Below are positions 10,682-19,400 of a stretch of 64,000 nucleotides of DNA, piece by piece (the stretch's first letter is position 1; each line of letters starts with the position of its first letter). The position numbers and the translations under genes are program-made. Source of the DNA: Marivivens donghaensis (GTDB taxonomy: Bacteria > Pseudomonadota > Alphaproteobacteria > Rhodobacterales > Rhodobacteraceae); NCBI RefSeq assembly GCF_023541015.1, contig NZ_JALNPR010000005.1, forward strand, positions 62,001-126,000, in the 5' to 3' direction. The notes under the pieces were generated by a model. It was not told where the DNA came from, made no database searches, and saw only the letters and a program-made list of their open reading frames with translations.

Positions 10682-11191
10682 TTAGGACGCGGACAGAGCC
10701 ACTTTCATGTCTTTAACGACGTAGATCACTTCACCGTCAGCTTCGACGATACCGTCCGCCACACCCATGGTTAGGCGACGGGTTTGCACGGCTTTGGTGA
10801 AATCGACCTTGTAGGTCAGCATTTTGCGTTCTGGACGCACCATGCCAGTCAGCTTCACTTCGCCAACGCCGAGCGCGTAACCGCGACCTTCCCAACCACG
10901 CCAACCGAGGTTGAAGCCTGTCAGCTGCCACAGACCATCAAGTCCAAGGCAGCCCGGCATGATCGGGTTGCCGGGGAAGTGGCAGTCGAAGAACCAGAGG
11001 TCTGGTTTGATGTCGAATTCAGCTACAACATGGCCTTTGCCATGCAGACCACCATCCTCGGAAATCTCGGTGATGCGGTCCATCATAAGCATCGGCGGTT
11101 CCGGCAGCTGCGCGTTACCGGGGCCGAAAAGTTCGCCACGGGCACATTTTAACAGATCGTCGCGGTCAAAGCTGCTCGGGTATTGGGCCAT
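10682..11191 (-). CDS. fabA: 3-hydroxydecanoyl-[ACP] dehydratase/isomerase
   Basis: This 169-residue hotdog-fold protein has the FabA active site: His71 in [13 protein letters not shown] and Asp85 in [10 protein letters not shown]. FabA dehydrates 3-hydroxydecanoyl-ACP and isomerises the double bond to cis-3, which starts unsaturated fatty acid synthesis. It is the first gene of fabA-fabB-fabI and is divergent from irr with 165 bp between starts. Confidence 0.95.
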   Translation of the reverse strand: MAQYPSSFDRDDLLKCARGELFGPGNAQLPEPPMLMMDRITEISEDGGLHGKGHVVAEFDIKPDLWFFDCHFPGNPIMPGCLGLDGLWQLTGFNLGWRGWEGRGYALGVGEVKLTGMVRPERKMLTYKVDFTKAVQTRRLTMGVADGIVEADGEVIYVVKDMKVALSAS

Positions 11192-11356
11192 GCGTATGTG
11201 TCCCCCTTGTTGGGATAGTGATGCGTTATTAACGTTCGTCTATCACCCAGAGGTTAACAAGAGCAAGTGTAGCGGCGACGCGGGGCAATTTGACTTTGCG
11301 ATTGAAAAAAGTCGCTGCCGCGCTGTATTGTACCCTTCAACATAAGGATGACCTTC
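11192..11356. promoter_or_regulatory. Divergent fabA/irr promoter region
   Basis: This 165-bp gap must hold the promoters of fabA (minus) and irr (plus). A TTGACT at about 11290 and a TTGAAA at about 11303 are possible -35 elements for irr, but no clear -10 follows at the right distance. I see no perfect ICE-type (TTTAGAA-N-TTCTAAA) box. No gene is apparent. Confidence 0.4.
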
Positions 11357-11773
11357 ATGCTGGATGACCGGATCAATCGCGGAACAGAATGGCTCGCTCA
11401 GGCGGGGCTGCGTCCGACACGGCAACGTGTGGCGCTGGCGGCTGTTTTGGTGGGTGACGGTATGGATCGGCATGTGACCGCTGAGTGGCTCTATGAGGCC
11501 GCGACCAAAGCGGACGCCGACGTATCGCTCGCGACGGTTTATAACACCCTGCGTGCGTTCAGCGAGGCAGGGTTGGTCCGTGAGATCACCGTTGATGGGT
11601 CGCGCAGCTACTTCGACACCAATATGTCCGACCACCCGCATTTCTACTGGGAAGACGACGGTCGTCTGACCGATGCGCCTGCGGACCAACTGCGTATCGA
11701 AGGACTGCCAGACGCCCCTGATGGCGCGCGCATCTCTGCGGTGGATGTTGTGATCCGCCTGCGTCGGTCCTAA
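11357..11773 (+). CDS. irr: Iron response regulator Irr (Fur family)
   Basis: This 138-residue Fur-family protein has a winged helix at about 15-80 (LRPTRQRVALAAVL, SLATVYNTLRAF) and a dimerisation part with HPHFYW at 93-98. The His-x-His segment followed by aromatic residues, instead of the Fur HHHxxC, is typical of Irr. Irr senses haem/iron status and represses or activates iron genes in alphaproteobacteria. I prefer the ATG at 11357, with AAGGA 8 bases upstream, over the ATG at 11348, whose AAGG is directly adjacent. Placement divergent from fabA is familiar in Rhodobacterales. Confidence 0.85.
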   Translation: MLDDRINRGTEWLAQAGLRPTRQRVALAAVLVGDGMDRHVTAEWLYEAATKADADVSLATVYNTLRAFSEAGLVREITVDGSRSYFDTNMSDHPHFYWEDDGRLTDAPADQLRIEGLPDAPDGARISAVDVVIRLRRS

Positions 11774-11777
11774 AGAA

Positions 11778-12647
11778 TCAGAACCACTGACCCGGTTCGA
11801 TTAGCCCGAAATCCAACAATTGACGTGAGTGCCAATCAAACGGCACAGAATTTCGCCATTCAAAGGTGTTGATCGCAAAGGTCGACCCCGGGTTTCGTTT
11901 CAGCGCCTTTGCAGTGCGAAACGAACAGATTGCCGCCGTGAGGTTATGGTGCCACGGACATGCGTAGGTGTTGTATTCTTCGACGTTAAACGTGTGATCG
12001 TCATTGAGACGCAGCCCTTTTTGGGCGCGGAAGATTGCGATCCTGTCGATCCGACGCTTGGCAGCGGGGATGAACTCTTCATACCGCCAGCGCAGACCGC
12101 CGTAGAAATCCAACTGTCGTTCTTTGGGGTGGTTGTGGTTCGCTGGATCGTTGCGGGCCAGCGCATAGTAGCCCGTTTTGTCCAGCATGGCTTCGTCGAC
12201 CGAGACTGCCGACGGGTATTTTCCCAAGTCGCCCGCATAAAGATCAACGACGTAGGTCAGCATCGCATCGCGACGCTCTTCTGTGTGGAAAGCGAGCATT
12301 TCGCCGATCGTGCGCGTCTCGCAAAACGGGTAGAACAGGTACTCTGCGTTGTAGCAGTAATACATCCAGACGTTCGGCGCGGCCTCAATGCAAGCGTTCA
12401 CAGCCGTCGTCAGCGCATGTTCACCCCGCATATCGAGATCGACGCGAATGGTCTTTGTCTCGACCTTCGGGGACACTTCGATATCGGGATCGGCAAAGAG
12501 GACGACCTTTTTGAACCCAAGGTCGAGATGGTGCCGCACGGTGCTGTCCACTTCGACCTCGTCCTCGACCATGATCAGGGCAATCGGACCTTTGGCGAGC
12601 GCGGACGGGGCGTCGGATAGAAAATCTTTGAGTGAAGAATACCGCAT
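11778..12647 (-). CDS. Glycosyltransferase family 2-like protein
   Basis: The 289-residue soluble protein starts with a strand-loop region (about 17-60: GPIALIMVEDEVEVDSTVRH, VVLFADPDIEV) that resembles the nucleotide-sugar end of GT-A enzymes. Later it has aromatic-rich segments such as MYYCYNAEYLFYPF and WRYEEFIPAAKRRIDRI. No clean DxD motif is evident, so the catalytic assignment is tentative. The HNLTAAICSFRTAKALKRNP region near the end suggests a conserved domain. It is convergent with irr, 4 bp apart. I regard it as a conserved Rhodobacterales protein of uncertain substrate. Confidence 0.55.
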   Translation of the reverse strand: MRYSSLKDFLSDAPSALAKGPIALIMVEDEVEVDSTVRHHLDLGFKKVVLFADPDIEVSPKVETKTIRVDLDMRGEHALTTAVNACIEAAPNVWMYYCYNAEYLFYPFCETRTIGEMLAFHTEERRDAMLTYVVDLYAGDLGKYPSAVSVDEAMLDKTGYYALARNDPANHNHPKERQLDFYGGLRWRYEEFIPAAKRRIDRIAIFRAQKGLRLNDDHTFNVEEYNTYACPWHHNLTAAICSFRTAKALKRNPGSTFAINTFEWRNSVPFDWHSRQLLDFGLIEPGQWF

Positions 12648-12714
12648 GGGCCTGTCTTAAATTGTTCGCCTGTAAGGTCTGTCAAATCCGTCGGCATTGC
12701 AAGACAGAGGGCGA

Positions 12715-12730
12715 GGCGTTAGGTAACGCC
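12715..12730. repeat. 16-bp inverted repeat upstream of miaB
   Basis: GGCGTTA-GG-TAACGCC is a perfect 7-bp inverted repeat with a 2-base centre. It lies 35 bp before the miaB start in the gap between miaB and the divergent glycosyltransferase gene. The tiny centre favours a protein-binding operator over a hairpin. No known motif is recognised. Confidence 0.5.
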
Positions 12731-12765
12731 GACTTTCCCCACCGCTGTAAAACGGGATGCCGCCC

Positions 12766-14073
12766 ATGACCGAGCCGAAGAAGCTGTTTATCAAAACCTA
12801 TGGCTGTCAGATGAACGTCTACGACAGTGAACGCATGGTCGAAGCACTGGGCGGAAACGGCTACACGCAGGTGGACTCGGCGGATAAGGCGGACATGATC
12901 CTCCTCAACACCTGCCACATCCGCGAAAAGGCGGCGGAAAAGGTGTATTCCGAACTGGGCCGTCTAAAAGAATTGAAGGATGTGAACCCTGATTTGAAAA
13001 TCGGCGTTGCTGGCTGTGTCGCGCAGGCCGAAGGCAAAGAGATCATGGCGCGTGCACCTGTTGTGGACCTGATCGTCGGGCCGCAGTCCTACCATCGCCT
13101 CCCGCAGATGGAAAAAGCCGTGCAGCGCGGTGAACGTGCGGTCGATACGGATTTTCCCGAAGAAGACAAATTCGACACCTTGAACAAACGCCCTCGCGCC
13201 ACCCGTGGCCCGACCGCTTTCCTGACGGTTCAGGAAGGATGCGATAAATTCTGCGCCTTCTGCGTGGTGCCCTATACGCGCGGGGCCGAGGTTTCGCGTC
13301 CCAAAGAACGCATCCTGCGCGAGGCGGCTGATTTGGTCGCTGCGGGTGTTCGTGAAATTACGCTGCTCGGCCAGAACGTGAATGCCTATCACGGCCATGA
13401 CGAAGGTCTGGCTGGTTTGATCTGGGAACTCGCTGACATTGATGGGCTAGAGCGCATCCGCTTCACCACCTCGCATCCGAACGACATGGATGACGAGTTG
13501 ATCAACGCCCATGCGACCTGTGAAAAGCTGATGCCCTATTTGCACCTCCCCGTGCAGTCGGGCAGCGATAAAATCCTCAAGGCGATGAACCGCAAACACA
13601 CGCGGGATGATTATTTCCGTCTGATCGACCGTATCCGTGGCGCACGTCCTGACTTGCTGCTGTCTGGCGACTTTATCGTCGGCTTCCCCGGTGAAACCGA
13701 TCAGGATTTTGAGGATACGCTCGATCTGATCCGTCAGGTGAACTACGGGCAGGCCTATTCGTTCAAATATTCGACCCGTCCGGGTACACCCGCGGCTGAG
13801 AAACCGCAGTTGCCCGATGACCTGATGGATGACCGTCTGCAGGAGCTTCAGGCGCTTTTGACCCAGCAGCAACGCGCTGCCCAGGACGGAATGGTCGGGC
13901 GCGAGGTCAAAGTTCTGTTTGAAAAGGCAGGGCGCATGCCGGGGCAGATGATCGGGAAATCCGACTACCTCCACGCGGTCTATGTCGAAGCACCTACTGA
14001 CGTAAAAGGGCAGGTTCGGACCGTTCGGATCGTCGAAAGCAGCCGAAATTCCTTGGGCGGCGTCCTCGTCTGA
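12766..14073 (+). CDS. miaB: tRNA-2-methylthio-N6-dimethylallyladenosine synthase
   Basis: The 435-residue methylthiotransferase has three parts. The N-terminal UPF0004 domain has cysteines in [16 protein letters not shown] and GVAGCVAQ. The radical-SAM core has the CxxxCxxC motif in [18 protein letters not shown]. The TRAM domain is at the end. MiaB adds the 2-methylthio group to i6A37 in tRNAs reading codons that begin with U. I place the start at ATG 12766 with GGGA 9 bases upstream; ATG 12757 has no spaced ribosome binding site. It heads the cluster continuing to phoH, ybeY, corC and lnt. Confidence 0.93.
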   Translation: MTEPKKLFIKTYGCQMNVYDSERMVEALGGNGYTQVDSADKADMILLNTCHIREKAAEKVYSELGRLKELKDVNPDLKIGVAGCVAQAEGKEIMARAPVVDLIVGPQSYHRLPQMEKAVQRGERAVDTDFPEEDKFDTLNKRPRATRGPTAFLTVQEGCDKFCAFCVVPYTRGAEVSRPKERILREAADLVAAGVREITLLGQNVNAYHGHDEGLAGLIWELADIDGLERIRFTTSHPNDMDDELINAHATCEKLMPYLHLPVQSGSDKILKAMNRKHTRDDYFRLIDRIRGARPDLLLSGDFIVGFPGETDQDFEDTLDLIRQVNYGQAYSFKYSTRPGTPAAEKPQLPDDLMDDRLQELQALLTQQQRAAQDGMVGREVKVLFEKAGRMPGQMIGKSDYLHAVYVEAPTDVKGQVRTVRIVESSRNSLGGVLV

Positions 14074-14262
14074 GTCGGGTTTGTTGCCGATTTCGATCTA
14101 AAATTACATGAATTGCACCGATTGTTGTGGTTATAGCCACAGCATTCTACTAAATTTGCTTTTTTTTGCTAAAACATCAGTTAAGGTAGTCGTTATATAC
14201 GATAGCGTAGCGTATGAGGTTGTCTGCTCGACCTCAGAGCAAGTACGAAAAGGGCATTAGCT
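14074..14262. repeat. A+T-rich intergenic region with inverted repeats before the OmpA-like gene
   Basis: This gap contains TGTGG-ttatag-CCACA (about 14126-14141), an A+T-rich stretch with eight T, and ATACG-atagcgtag-CGTAT around 14200-14215. These may be a transcription end for miaB and the promoter or operator of the OmpA-like gene. No protein gene is visible. Confidence 0.4.
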
Positions 14263-14868
14263 GTGAAAATGAAATTGGGATCGATTGCGGTCAAGGCGTT
14301 CGGGGGCGCTTCGATTGCTGCACTAGGGCTCGCGGCAGTCGCGACCACTTCTTTTGCGGAAACCGCTCAAGTGATTGAGCTTCCGACCCGTGTGATTGAA
14401 GGCGAACAATACATTCCAACGATCTGGATTGACCCAGATGGTTGTGAGCACTGGGTCATGGATGATGGCGCCGAAGGTTATATGGATGCGAACCGTCGTC
14501 CCGATGGGTCCGCTGTATGTCACCGTAGCGAGATTTGTGGTGTCGTTCCGACAGACCAGCTTTTCGCGACGGATCGTTACGCGATCAGCAGCGCGGGTCG
14601 TTCGTCGTTGCAGCAGTTCTTTAGCCAGTCGATGCAGAACGGCGTATTTGGCTTCTTGATCTACGGTCACACCGACAGTCGCGCGTCTGACGAATACAAC
14701 ATGCGCCTATCGAACAACCGCGCGAATGCTGTTGCTCGCGTTGGTGCTGAAACAGGTGCTCGCATCGTTGATGTTCGTGGCTTTGGTGAGCGCAGCCCGC
14801 GTGCGGACAACTCGACCGCAGCTGGTATGCAGCAAAACCGCCGCGTCGAAATTTACTGCCTGCGCTAA
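14263..14868 (+). CDS. OmpA-family cell-wall-binding protein with an N-terminal two-cysteine motif
   Basis: The 201-residue protein has a Sec signal peptide (hydrophobic 14-28, AxA-type cleavage near SFAE), a motif at 54-86 (IWxDPxGCxHW...DDGxEGY...PDGxxVC), and a C-terminal OmpA domain (about 95-200) with GHTDSRASDEYNMRLSNNRA and QQNRRVEIYC. OmpA-like domains bind peptidoglycan through a conserved Asp and Arg, so it is probably periplasmic or outer-membrane linked. There is no beta-barrel. A GTG start at 14263 has AAGGG 10 bases upstream; an ATG two codons later is possible. The 54-86 motif recurs in the next gene. Confidence 0.8.
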   Translation: MKMKLGSIAVKAFGGASIAALGLAAVATTSFAETAQVIELPTRVIEGEQYIPTIWIDPDGCEHWVMDDGAEGYMDANRRPDGSAVCHRSEICGVVPTDQLFATDRYAISSAGRSSLQQFFSQSMQNGVFGFLIYGHTDSRASDEYNMRLSNNRANAVARVGAETGARIVDVRGFGERSPRADNSTAAGMQQNRRVEIYCLR

Positions 14869-14880
14869 GGAGAGATGGAC

Positions 14881-15222
14881 ATGAAACTCGTTAAACTAAC
14901 GTTCGCTCTCGCTGCTGCAGCTTCGCTTTCGGCTTGTATCGGTGCCGAAGGGTTCGAAGGCTCTGGCTTTATGGGTCGTGGTGGCATTGGCGCTGACAAA
15001 AGCATCGACTACGGCGTGAACAAACACCACCTGTCGGACATGGTTGCTGGCATCTGGGTTGACCCGCATGGCTGTGACCACTGGATCATCGATGACGGTG
15101 TCGAAGGGTATCTGTCGCCGCGTCTGACCCCTGATGGTCTTCCTGTGTGTTCGGGCGTTGCCCCGCCGAACTACGCGGTTGGTCCGTTCAAAGATGGTTC
15201 GCCGATTGCAGACCCTCTCTAA
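14881..15222 (+). CDS. Lipoprotein sharing the two-cysteine motif with the preceding OmpA-like protein
   Basis: The 113-residue product has a signal peptide ending in the lipobox LSAC (Cys19), then a Gly-rich linker and, at 58-90, the motif IWVDPHGCDHWIIDDGVEGY...PDGLPVC. This motif is identical at 19 of 33 positions to residues 54-86 of the upstream protein, including both cysteines. ATG 14881 has AGGAG 8 bases upstream; ATG 14875 is only 2 bases from it. The gap to the OmpA-like gene is 12 bp, so they form an operon, closed by a terminator. The family is unknown to me; a paired envelope function is inferred. Confidence 0.75.
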   Translation: MKLVKLTFALAAAASLSACIGAEGFEGSGFMGRGGIGADKSIDYGVNKHHLSDMVAGIWVDPHGCDHWIIDDGVEGYLSPRLTPDGLPVCSGVAPPNYAVGPFKDGSPIADPL

Positions 15223-15248
15223 CTGTTTATAGAATGTGCAGAATGAAC

Positions 15249-15277
15249 AGGCCGCGGTGAGATCCGCGGCCTTTTTC
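15249..15277 (+). terminator. Rho-independent terminator after the lipoprotein gene
   Basis: AGGCCGCGG and CCGCGGCCT form a 9-bp stem with loop TGAGAT, followed by TTTTT. It separates the OmpA-like/lipoprotein operon from phoH. Confidence 0.88.
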
Positions 15278-15369
15278 GTCTTTCAGCTGTCACATACGCA
15301 TGAGACGCTTGCCACAGGTCCAAGTTCTTGCCACCATGAAAGTACACAACCTGTTGTAAGGAGTCGTGA

Positions 15370-16368
15370 TTGCCAGTCGATATCTTGACCCCCGCTAGCG
15401 AATTCGTCATCGAATTTCCGGATAACTTTCTGCTCATCGACCTGTGTGGAGAGCACGACAGAAATCTGGCCAAGATTGAGGAACGACTGGGAATACAGAT
15501 TGCGCGACGTGGTAACCACCTGATCTTAATCGGTGAGGAAGCCTCGCAGAAACAGGGCGCAGAGGTTCTGCAATCTCTTTACTCTCGTCTGGAATCTGGA
15601 CGCGGCATCGAAGCGGGCGACATTGATCGCGAACTTCGCATGGGCAACTCTGAAAAAGAGACCGCACCGCAAGCAGGTGATCAGATGGAGATGTTCAAGG
15701 GCGGACCCGTTGAGATCAAGACCCGTAAAAAGGTGATTGAGCCGCGCACCGACGCGCAAAAGGCCTATGTCCAAAACCTGTTCAAAAACGAACTTGCGTT
15801 TGGCATCGGCCCAGCGGGCACGGGTAAAACCTATCTCGCGGTTGCTGTCGGCGTGTCCATGTTCATTCAGGGCCACGTGGATAAGATTATCCTGTCCCGT
15901 CCTGCGGTCGAAGCGGGTGAAAAGCTCGGCTTCCTCCCTGGTGATATGAAGGACAAGGTCGATCCCTATATGCAGCCTCTCTACGATGCGCTGGATGATT
16001 TCCTGCCGGGGAAACAGACGGCCAAACTGATCGAAGAGAAGAAGATCGAGATCGCGCCGCTTGCCTTTATGCGGGGCCGCACCCTGTCCAATGCCTTTGT
16101 TGTGTTGGACGAAGCGCAGAACGCGACCACTATGCAGATGAAGATGTTCCTGACCCGTCTTGGTGAAGGTTCACGTATGGTGATCACGGGGGACCGTTCT
16201 CAGGTCGACCTTCCGCGTGGTGTGGACTCTGGCCTTGCTGATGCGGAACGGCTGCTGAAGGGCATTCCAAAGATCAGCTTCAACTACTTCACAGCCAAAG
16301 ACGTGGTGCGTCACCCGCTCGTGGCTGCGATCATTGAAGCTTATGATGCGGATGCCTCGCGCAAGTAA
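15370..16368 (+). CDS. phoH: PhoH-like ATPase
   Basis: This 332-residue P-loop protein has an N-terminal KH-like part (about 10-100), Walker A GPAGTGKTYLAVAV and Walker B VVLDEAQNAT, followed by MVITGDRSQVDLPRG. This is the PhoH2/YbeZ form linked to ybeY, thought to act in RNA metabolism. The start is a TTG at 15370 with AAGGAG 8 bases upstream. It is followed by ybeY and corC, the order seen in many proteobacteria. Confidence 0.92.
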   Translation: MPVDILTPASEFVIEFPDNFLLIDLCGEHDRNLAKIEERLGIQIARRGNHLILIGEEASQKQGAEVLQSLYSRLESGRGIEAGDIDRELRMGNSEKETAPQAGDQMEMFKGGPVEIKTRKKVIEPRTDAQKAYVQNLFKNELAFGIGPAGTGKTYLAVAVGVSMFIQGHVDKIILSRPAVEAGEKLGFLPGDMKDKVDPYMQPLYDALDDFLPGKQTAKLIEEKKIEIAPLAFMRGRTLSNAFVVLDEAQNATTMQMKMFLTRLGEGSRMVITGDRSQVDLPRGVDSGLADAERLLKGIPKISFNYFTAKDVVRHPLVAAIIEAYDADASRK

Positions 16369-16423
16369 TCTCTGGCAGAGGGGCGGGCGGCCTGTTATGC
16401 GCCGCCCAACCTGACCGGAGTGC

Positions 16424-16933
16424 ATGCCCGTGGACATTGATATCGACATCACCGACAACCGTTGGGAAACGCTGGGGCTGTCTGCGATTGCAGAGCGCGC
16501 AGCGATTGCTGTTCTCGAGCGCTTGGATATTGATCCTGAGGAGTGTGAGCTGTCCATCCTCGGCTGTGGTGACGATAAAATCAAAGAACTAAACGCCGAT
16601 TTCCGTGAAAAGGATAAGGCGACGAATGTTCTGTCTTGGCCTGCCGATGAGCGTGGCGCCGAAGTTGAAGGCGAACTGCCCGAACCGCCCGAAGAGGACG
16701 TATTCGGCGCAATCGAACTGGGTGATATCGCGATTTCCTACGATACCTGCGCTCGCGAAGCGGACGAAGCGGGGAAGTTGTTAGAGCATCATGCGACCCA
16801 TTTGATGGTCCATGGCGTGCTCCATCTGTTGGGTTTTGATCACATAAGAGAGGGTGACGCGTCTCTTATGGAGGGATTAGAGACAGAGATACTTGGCAAA
16901 ATGGGTATTGCTGACCCATATTCAGAGGAATGA
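16424..16933 (+). CDS. ybeY: Endoribonuclease YbeY
   Basis: The 169-residue protein has the zinc motif HGVLHLLGFDH near residue 130 and the NVLSWP segment typical of YbeY, an RNase involved in 16S rRNA 3'-end maturation and ribosome quality control. ATG 16424 is only 3 bases from GGAG, so the in-frame GTG at 16430 (9 bases from it) may be the true start. Lies between phoH and corC. Confidence 0.92.
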   Translation: MPVDIDIDITDNRWETLGLSAIAERAAIAVLERLDIDPEECELSILGCGDDKIKELNADFREKDKATNVLSWPADERGAEVEGELPEPPEEDVFGAIELGDIAISYDTCAREADEAGKLLEHHATHLMVHGVLHLLGFDHIREGDASLMEGLETEILGKMGIADPYSEE

Positions 16934-16972
16934 AGGTCGGGCCCTGACGCCGCGACCATAGGTTTGGAGACA

Positions 16973-17860
16973 ATGGGCGACACCAGCGAGGGTCCTTCTA
17001 TCGCAGCGCAGAGCGCGCAATCGGACCAAATTGACGAACAACGTAGTGGTTTTTTCAGCCGTATTATTGGCGCACTTAGCCCGTCTGATGATCTTCCTGA
17101 GGCAGAGTTTAACGGTAGTAAAACGCATTCGGTGACCACCACATTGGGTCTATCGAACCTGCGTCGTATGCGCGTTGAGGATGTGAGCATCCCCAAGGCC
17201 GAAATCGTTGCGGTCTCTGCGACCATTGGCAAAGACGAACTGGTACAGGTGTTCCGTGAAAGCGGCCTGACTCGTCTGCCTGTCTATGATGGCACGCTCG
17301 ATACGCCGCTTGGCTTTGCCAACCTCAAGGACTTTGCCCTGCGGCATGGGTTCAACGGGGACACGCCAGAGTTCGATGTAAAAGAGATGTTGCGTCCGCT
17401 GCTCTATGTGCCGCCGTCGATGCCGCTGCATGTTCTTCTGCAAAAGATGCAGGCAGAGCGGATCCATATGGCTTTGGTCATTGACGAATACGGTGGCACC
17501 GATGGCCTCGTGACGATCGAGGATTTGATCGAACAGGTCGTGGGTGAAATCGAAGACGAACATGACGTCGAAGAGGATGAAACCTTCACCCGCACGGGCA
17601 ATGGCATCTACATGGCGCAGGCCAAGACGCTTCTCGATGAATTCGAAGAAGAGATCGGCCTCGATCTGACGGCTCATGATGAGATTGACGCAGAAGAGGT
17701 CGATACGCTCGGTGGTCTGGTCTTTATGCTGGCGGGTCACGTGCCCGCTCGTGGTGAAGTCATTAAACACCCTGATGGCCCAGAGTTCGAAGTTGTCGAT
17801 GCAGACCCGCGGCGGATCAAACGTTTGCGCGTGCGTCTACATTCCAAAGCCGAGGACTAA
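16973..17860 (+). CDS. corC: CBS-domain CorC/HlyC-type protein
   Basis: The 295-residue cytosolic protein has two CBS motifs (about 70-190; LRRMRVEDVSIPKAEIVAV, ALVIDEYGGTDGLVTIEDL) and a C-terminal CorC_HlyC domain (about 200-290). No membrane helices precede them, so this is the short CorC form, linked in other bacteria to magnesium/cobalt handling. The ATG at 16973 has GGAG 5 bases upstream. It sits between ybeY and lnt. Confidence 0.88.
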   Translation: MGDTSEGPSIAAQSAQSDQIDEQRSGFFSRIIGALSPSDDLPEAEFNGSKTHSVTTTLGLSNLRRMRVEDVSIPKAEIVAVSATIGKDELVQVFRESGLTRLPVYDGTLDTPLGFANLKDFALRHGFNGDTPEFDVKEMLRPLLYVPPSMPLHVLLQKMQAERIHMALVIDEYGGTDGLVTIEDLIEQVVGEIEDEHDVEEDETFTRTGNGIYMAQAKTLLDEFEEEIGLDLTAHDEIDAEEVDTLGGLVFMLAGHVPARGEVIKHPDGPEFEVVDADPRRIKRLRVRLHSKAED

Positions 17861-17863
17861 GCC

Positions 17864-19312
17864 TTGAACCGTGCCCTGTCGGCTTATGGCCTGCCATTGG
17901 CCGCAGGGATGGCACTGTCTTTGGGACAAGAGCCTGTCGCGCTCCCCGTCATGATCTTACCCGCGCTGGTTCTATTCGCTCTGCTATTGCAGGGATTAGA
18001 GGCGCGGGCGGCGGCGGGACGCGCGTGGCTGGTTGGGTTCGGGTATTTCGGGCTGACGCTCACGTGGATTGTGAACCCGTTCTATGTGGAGGCTGATCTC
18101 TATTCTTGGATGGCGCCTTTTGCGGCAGTGCTACTGCCTGCAGGACTTGCCGCATTTTGGGCGGCGGGCGTATGGGTGGCCTTTCGCATCGGTCGGGGCA
18201 TGTCGGCATGGGCGCTGGGCCTGATCCTCGCTGAATTGGCGCGCGCGCATTTGTTCACGGGGTTCCCGTGGGTGCAATTTGGCCAAGGATACCTCGATAC
18301 AATCAGCGCATCTTTGATGGCCTATATCGGGGCAGAGGGGCTGTCTGTTCTGATCATCGTTGTTGCAGCAGTCGCGGCAGCAGCGATGCGGTATCGCTCG
18401 GCGATCATTCCTGTATGTGCGGCCTTGTTGCTGCCCGCAGTCACCTATTCACCTGACCCACAACCCAGCGATGGCCCTGTGGTCCGATTGGTCCAGCCAA
18501 GCGCACCGCAGGATGAAAAGTGGATCCCTGAACGGGCAGAGGCTTTCTACCGCCGTATGATCGCAGCAACCGAAGCAGAGCCGCCTGTCGATCTGGTGGT
18601 CTGGCCTGAAACTGCGATCCCATATCTGCTTAACTATTCTGGCCCCATCCTGACCGACATCGCGGATACGTCGAACGATACCCCAGTGATCTTTGGCGTG
18701 AACCGCGAAGAGGGTGGTCTCTATTACAACAGCCTCGCCATGGTTGGTGCGGGCGGAGCGGTTGATGCGATCTATGACAAGCGGCATCTGGTGCCGTTCG
18801 GCGAGTACATCCCCTTTGGCGACCTGCTGGCCCGTTTCGGCATCCACGGTTTAGCGGCGGCGGATGGTGCGGCCTATGCGGCAGGGCAATCGGGCGATCT
18901 GATCACTGTGCCAGAAGTTGGCGGTATTTTGCCCCTGATCTGTTACGAGGGGATTTTTCCGAGCATGTCCGCCAGCGCCGAGCGTCCCAGAGCCTTGGTC
19001 CTCATTACCAATGACGCGTGGTTTGGCCCCGATGCTGGTCCGCGCCAACATTTCGCCCAAGCCCGTCTGCGTGCTATCGAACAGGGACTTCCTATGGTGC
19101 GGGTGGGGAATACAGGGCTAACGGCGATGATCGATGCGCGCGGTGCTGTCACCGCATCGCTGCCGTTTGAAACGGTCGGATATGTGGATGCGACACTCCC
19201 CCAAGCCCGCGCAGAGACTATTTTTGCTCGATTTGGATCGTGGCCATTGGTAATAGTGATCCTTTTGTCATGCTCAGCCGTAGCAATACGACGCCGGATA
19301 ATATCCGGTTGA
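17864..19312 (+). CDS. lnt: Apolipoprotein N-acyltransferase
   Basis: The 482-residue inner-membrane enzyme has about seven N-terminal helices and a periplasmic nitrilase domain with the catalytic Glu249 (WPETAIP), Lys306 (YDKRHLVPFGEY) and Cys360 (LICYEGIFP). It adds the third acyl chain to lipoproteins, such as the one encoded upstream. A TTG start lies 3 bp after the corC stop, with GAGG about 8 bases upstream inside corC. A C-terminal helix ends the protein. Confidence 0.95.
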   Translation: MNRALSAYGLPLAAGMALSLGQEPVALPVMILPALVLFALLLQGLEARAAAGRAWLVGFGYFGLTLTWIVNPFYVEADLYSWMAPFAAVLLPAGLAAFWAAGVWVAFRIGRGMSAWALGLILAELARAHLFTGFPWVQFGQGYLDTISASLMAYIGAEGLSVLIIVVAAVAAAAMRYRSAIIPVCAALLLPAVTYSPDPQPSDGPVVRLVQPSAPQDEKWIPERAEAFYRRMIAATEAEPPVDLVVWPETAIPYLLNYSGPILTDIADTSNDTPVIFGVNREEGGLYYNSLAMVGAGGAVDAIYDKRHLVPFGEYIPFGDLLARFGIHGLAAADGAAYAAGQSGDLITVPEVGGILPLICYEGIFPSMSASAERPRALVLITNDAWFGPDAGPRQHFAQARLRAIEQGLPMVRVGNTGLTAMIDARGAVTASLPFETVGYVDATLPQARAETIFARFGSWPLVIVILLSCSAVAIRRRIISG

Positions 19313-19350
19313 CCTAGAACGCACAGAGGATTAGCCGTCCTCCATTATGC

Positions 19351-19400
19351 CCCCACAACGGCTTCCTGGCGTGGCGGGTTCACCCTAACGGAGCATTTCA
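19351..19400 (+). ncRNA. SAM/SAH riboswitch upstream of metK
   Basis: The segment reads CCAC-AACGGCTTCCTGGC-GTGG, then a linker and GGAGCA. A short P1 stem forms between 19353-19356 and 19371-19374. The loop CTTCC can pair with GGAG at 19390-19393, making the pseudoknot. That GGAG is also the metK ribosome binding site, 7 bases before ATG 19401. Conserved core, pseudoknot and position match the SAM/SAH riboswitch class described upstream of metK in Rhodobacterales. Ligand binding should hide the ribosome binding site and lower MetK synthesis. Confidence 0.88.
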
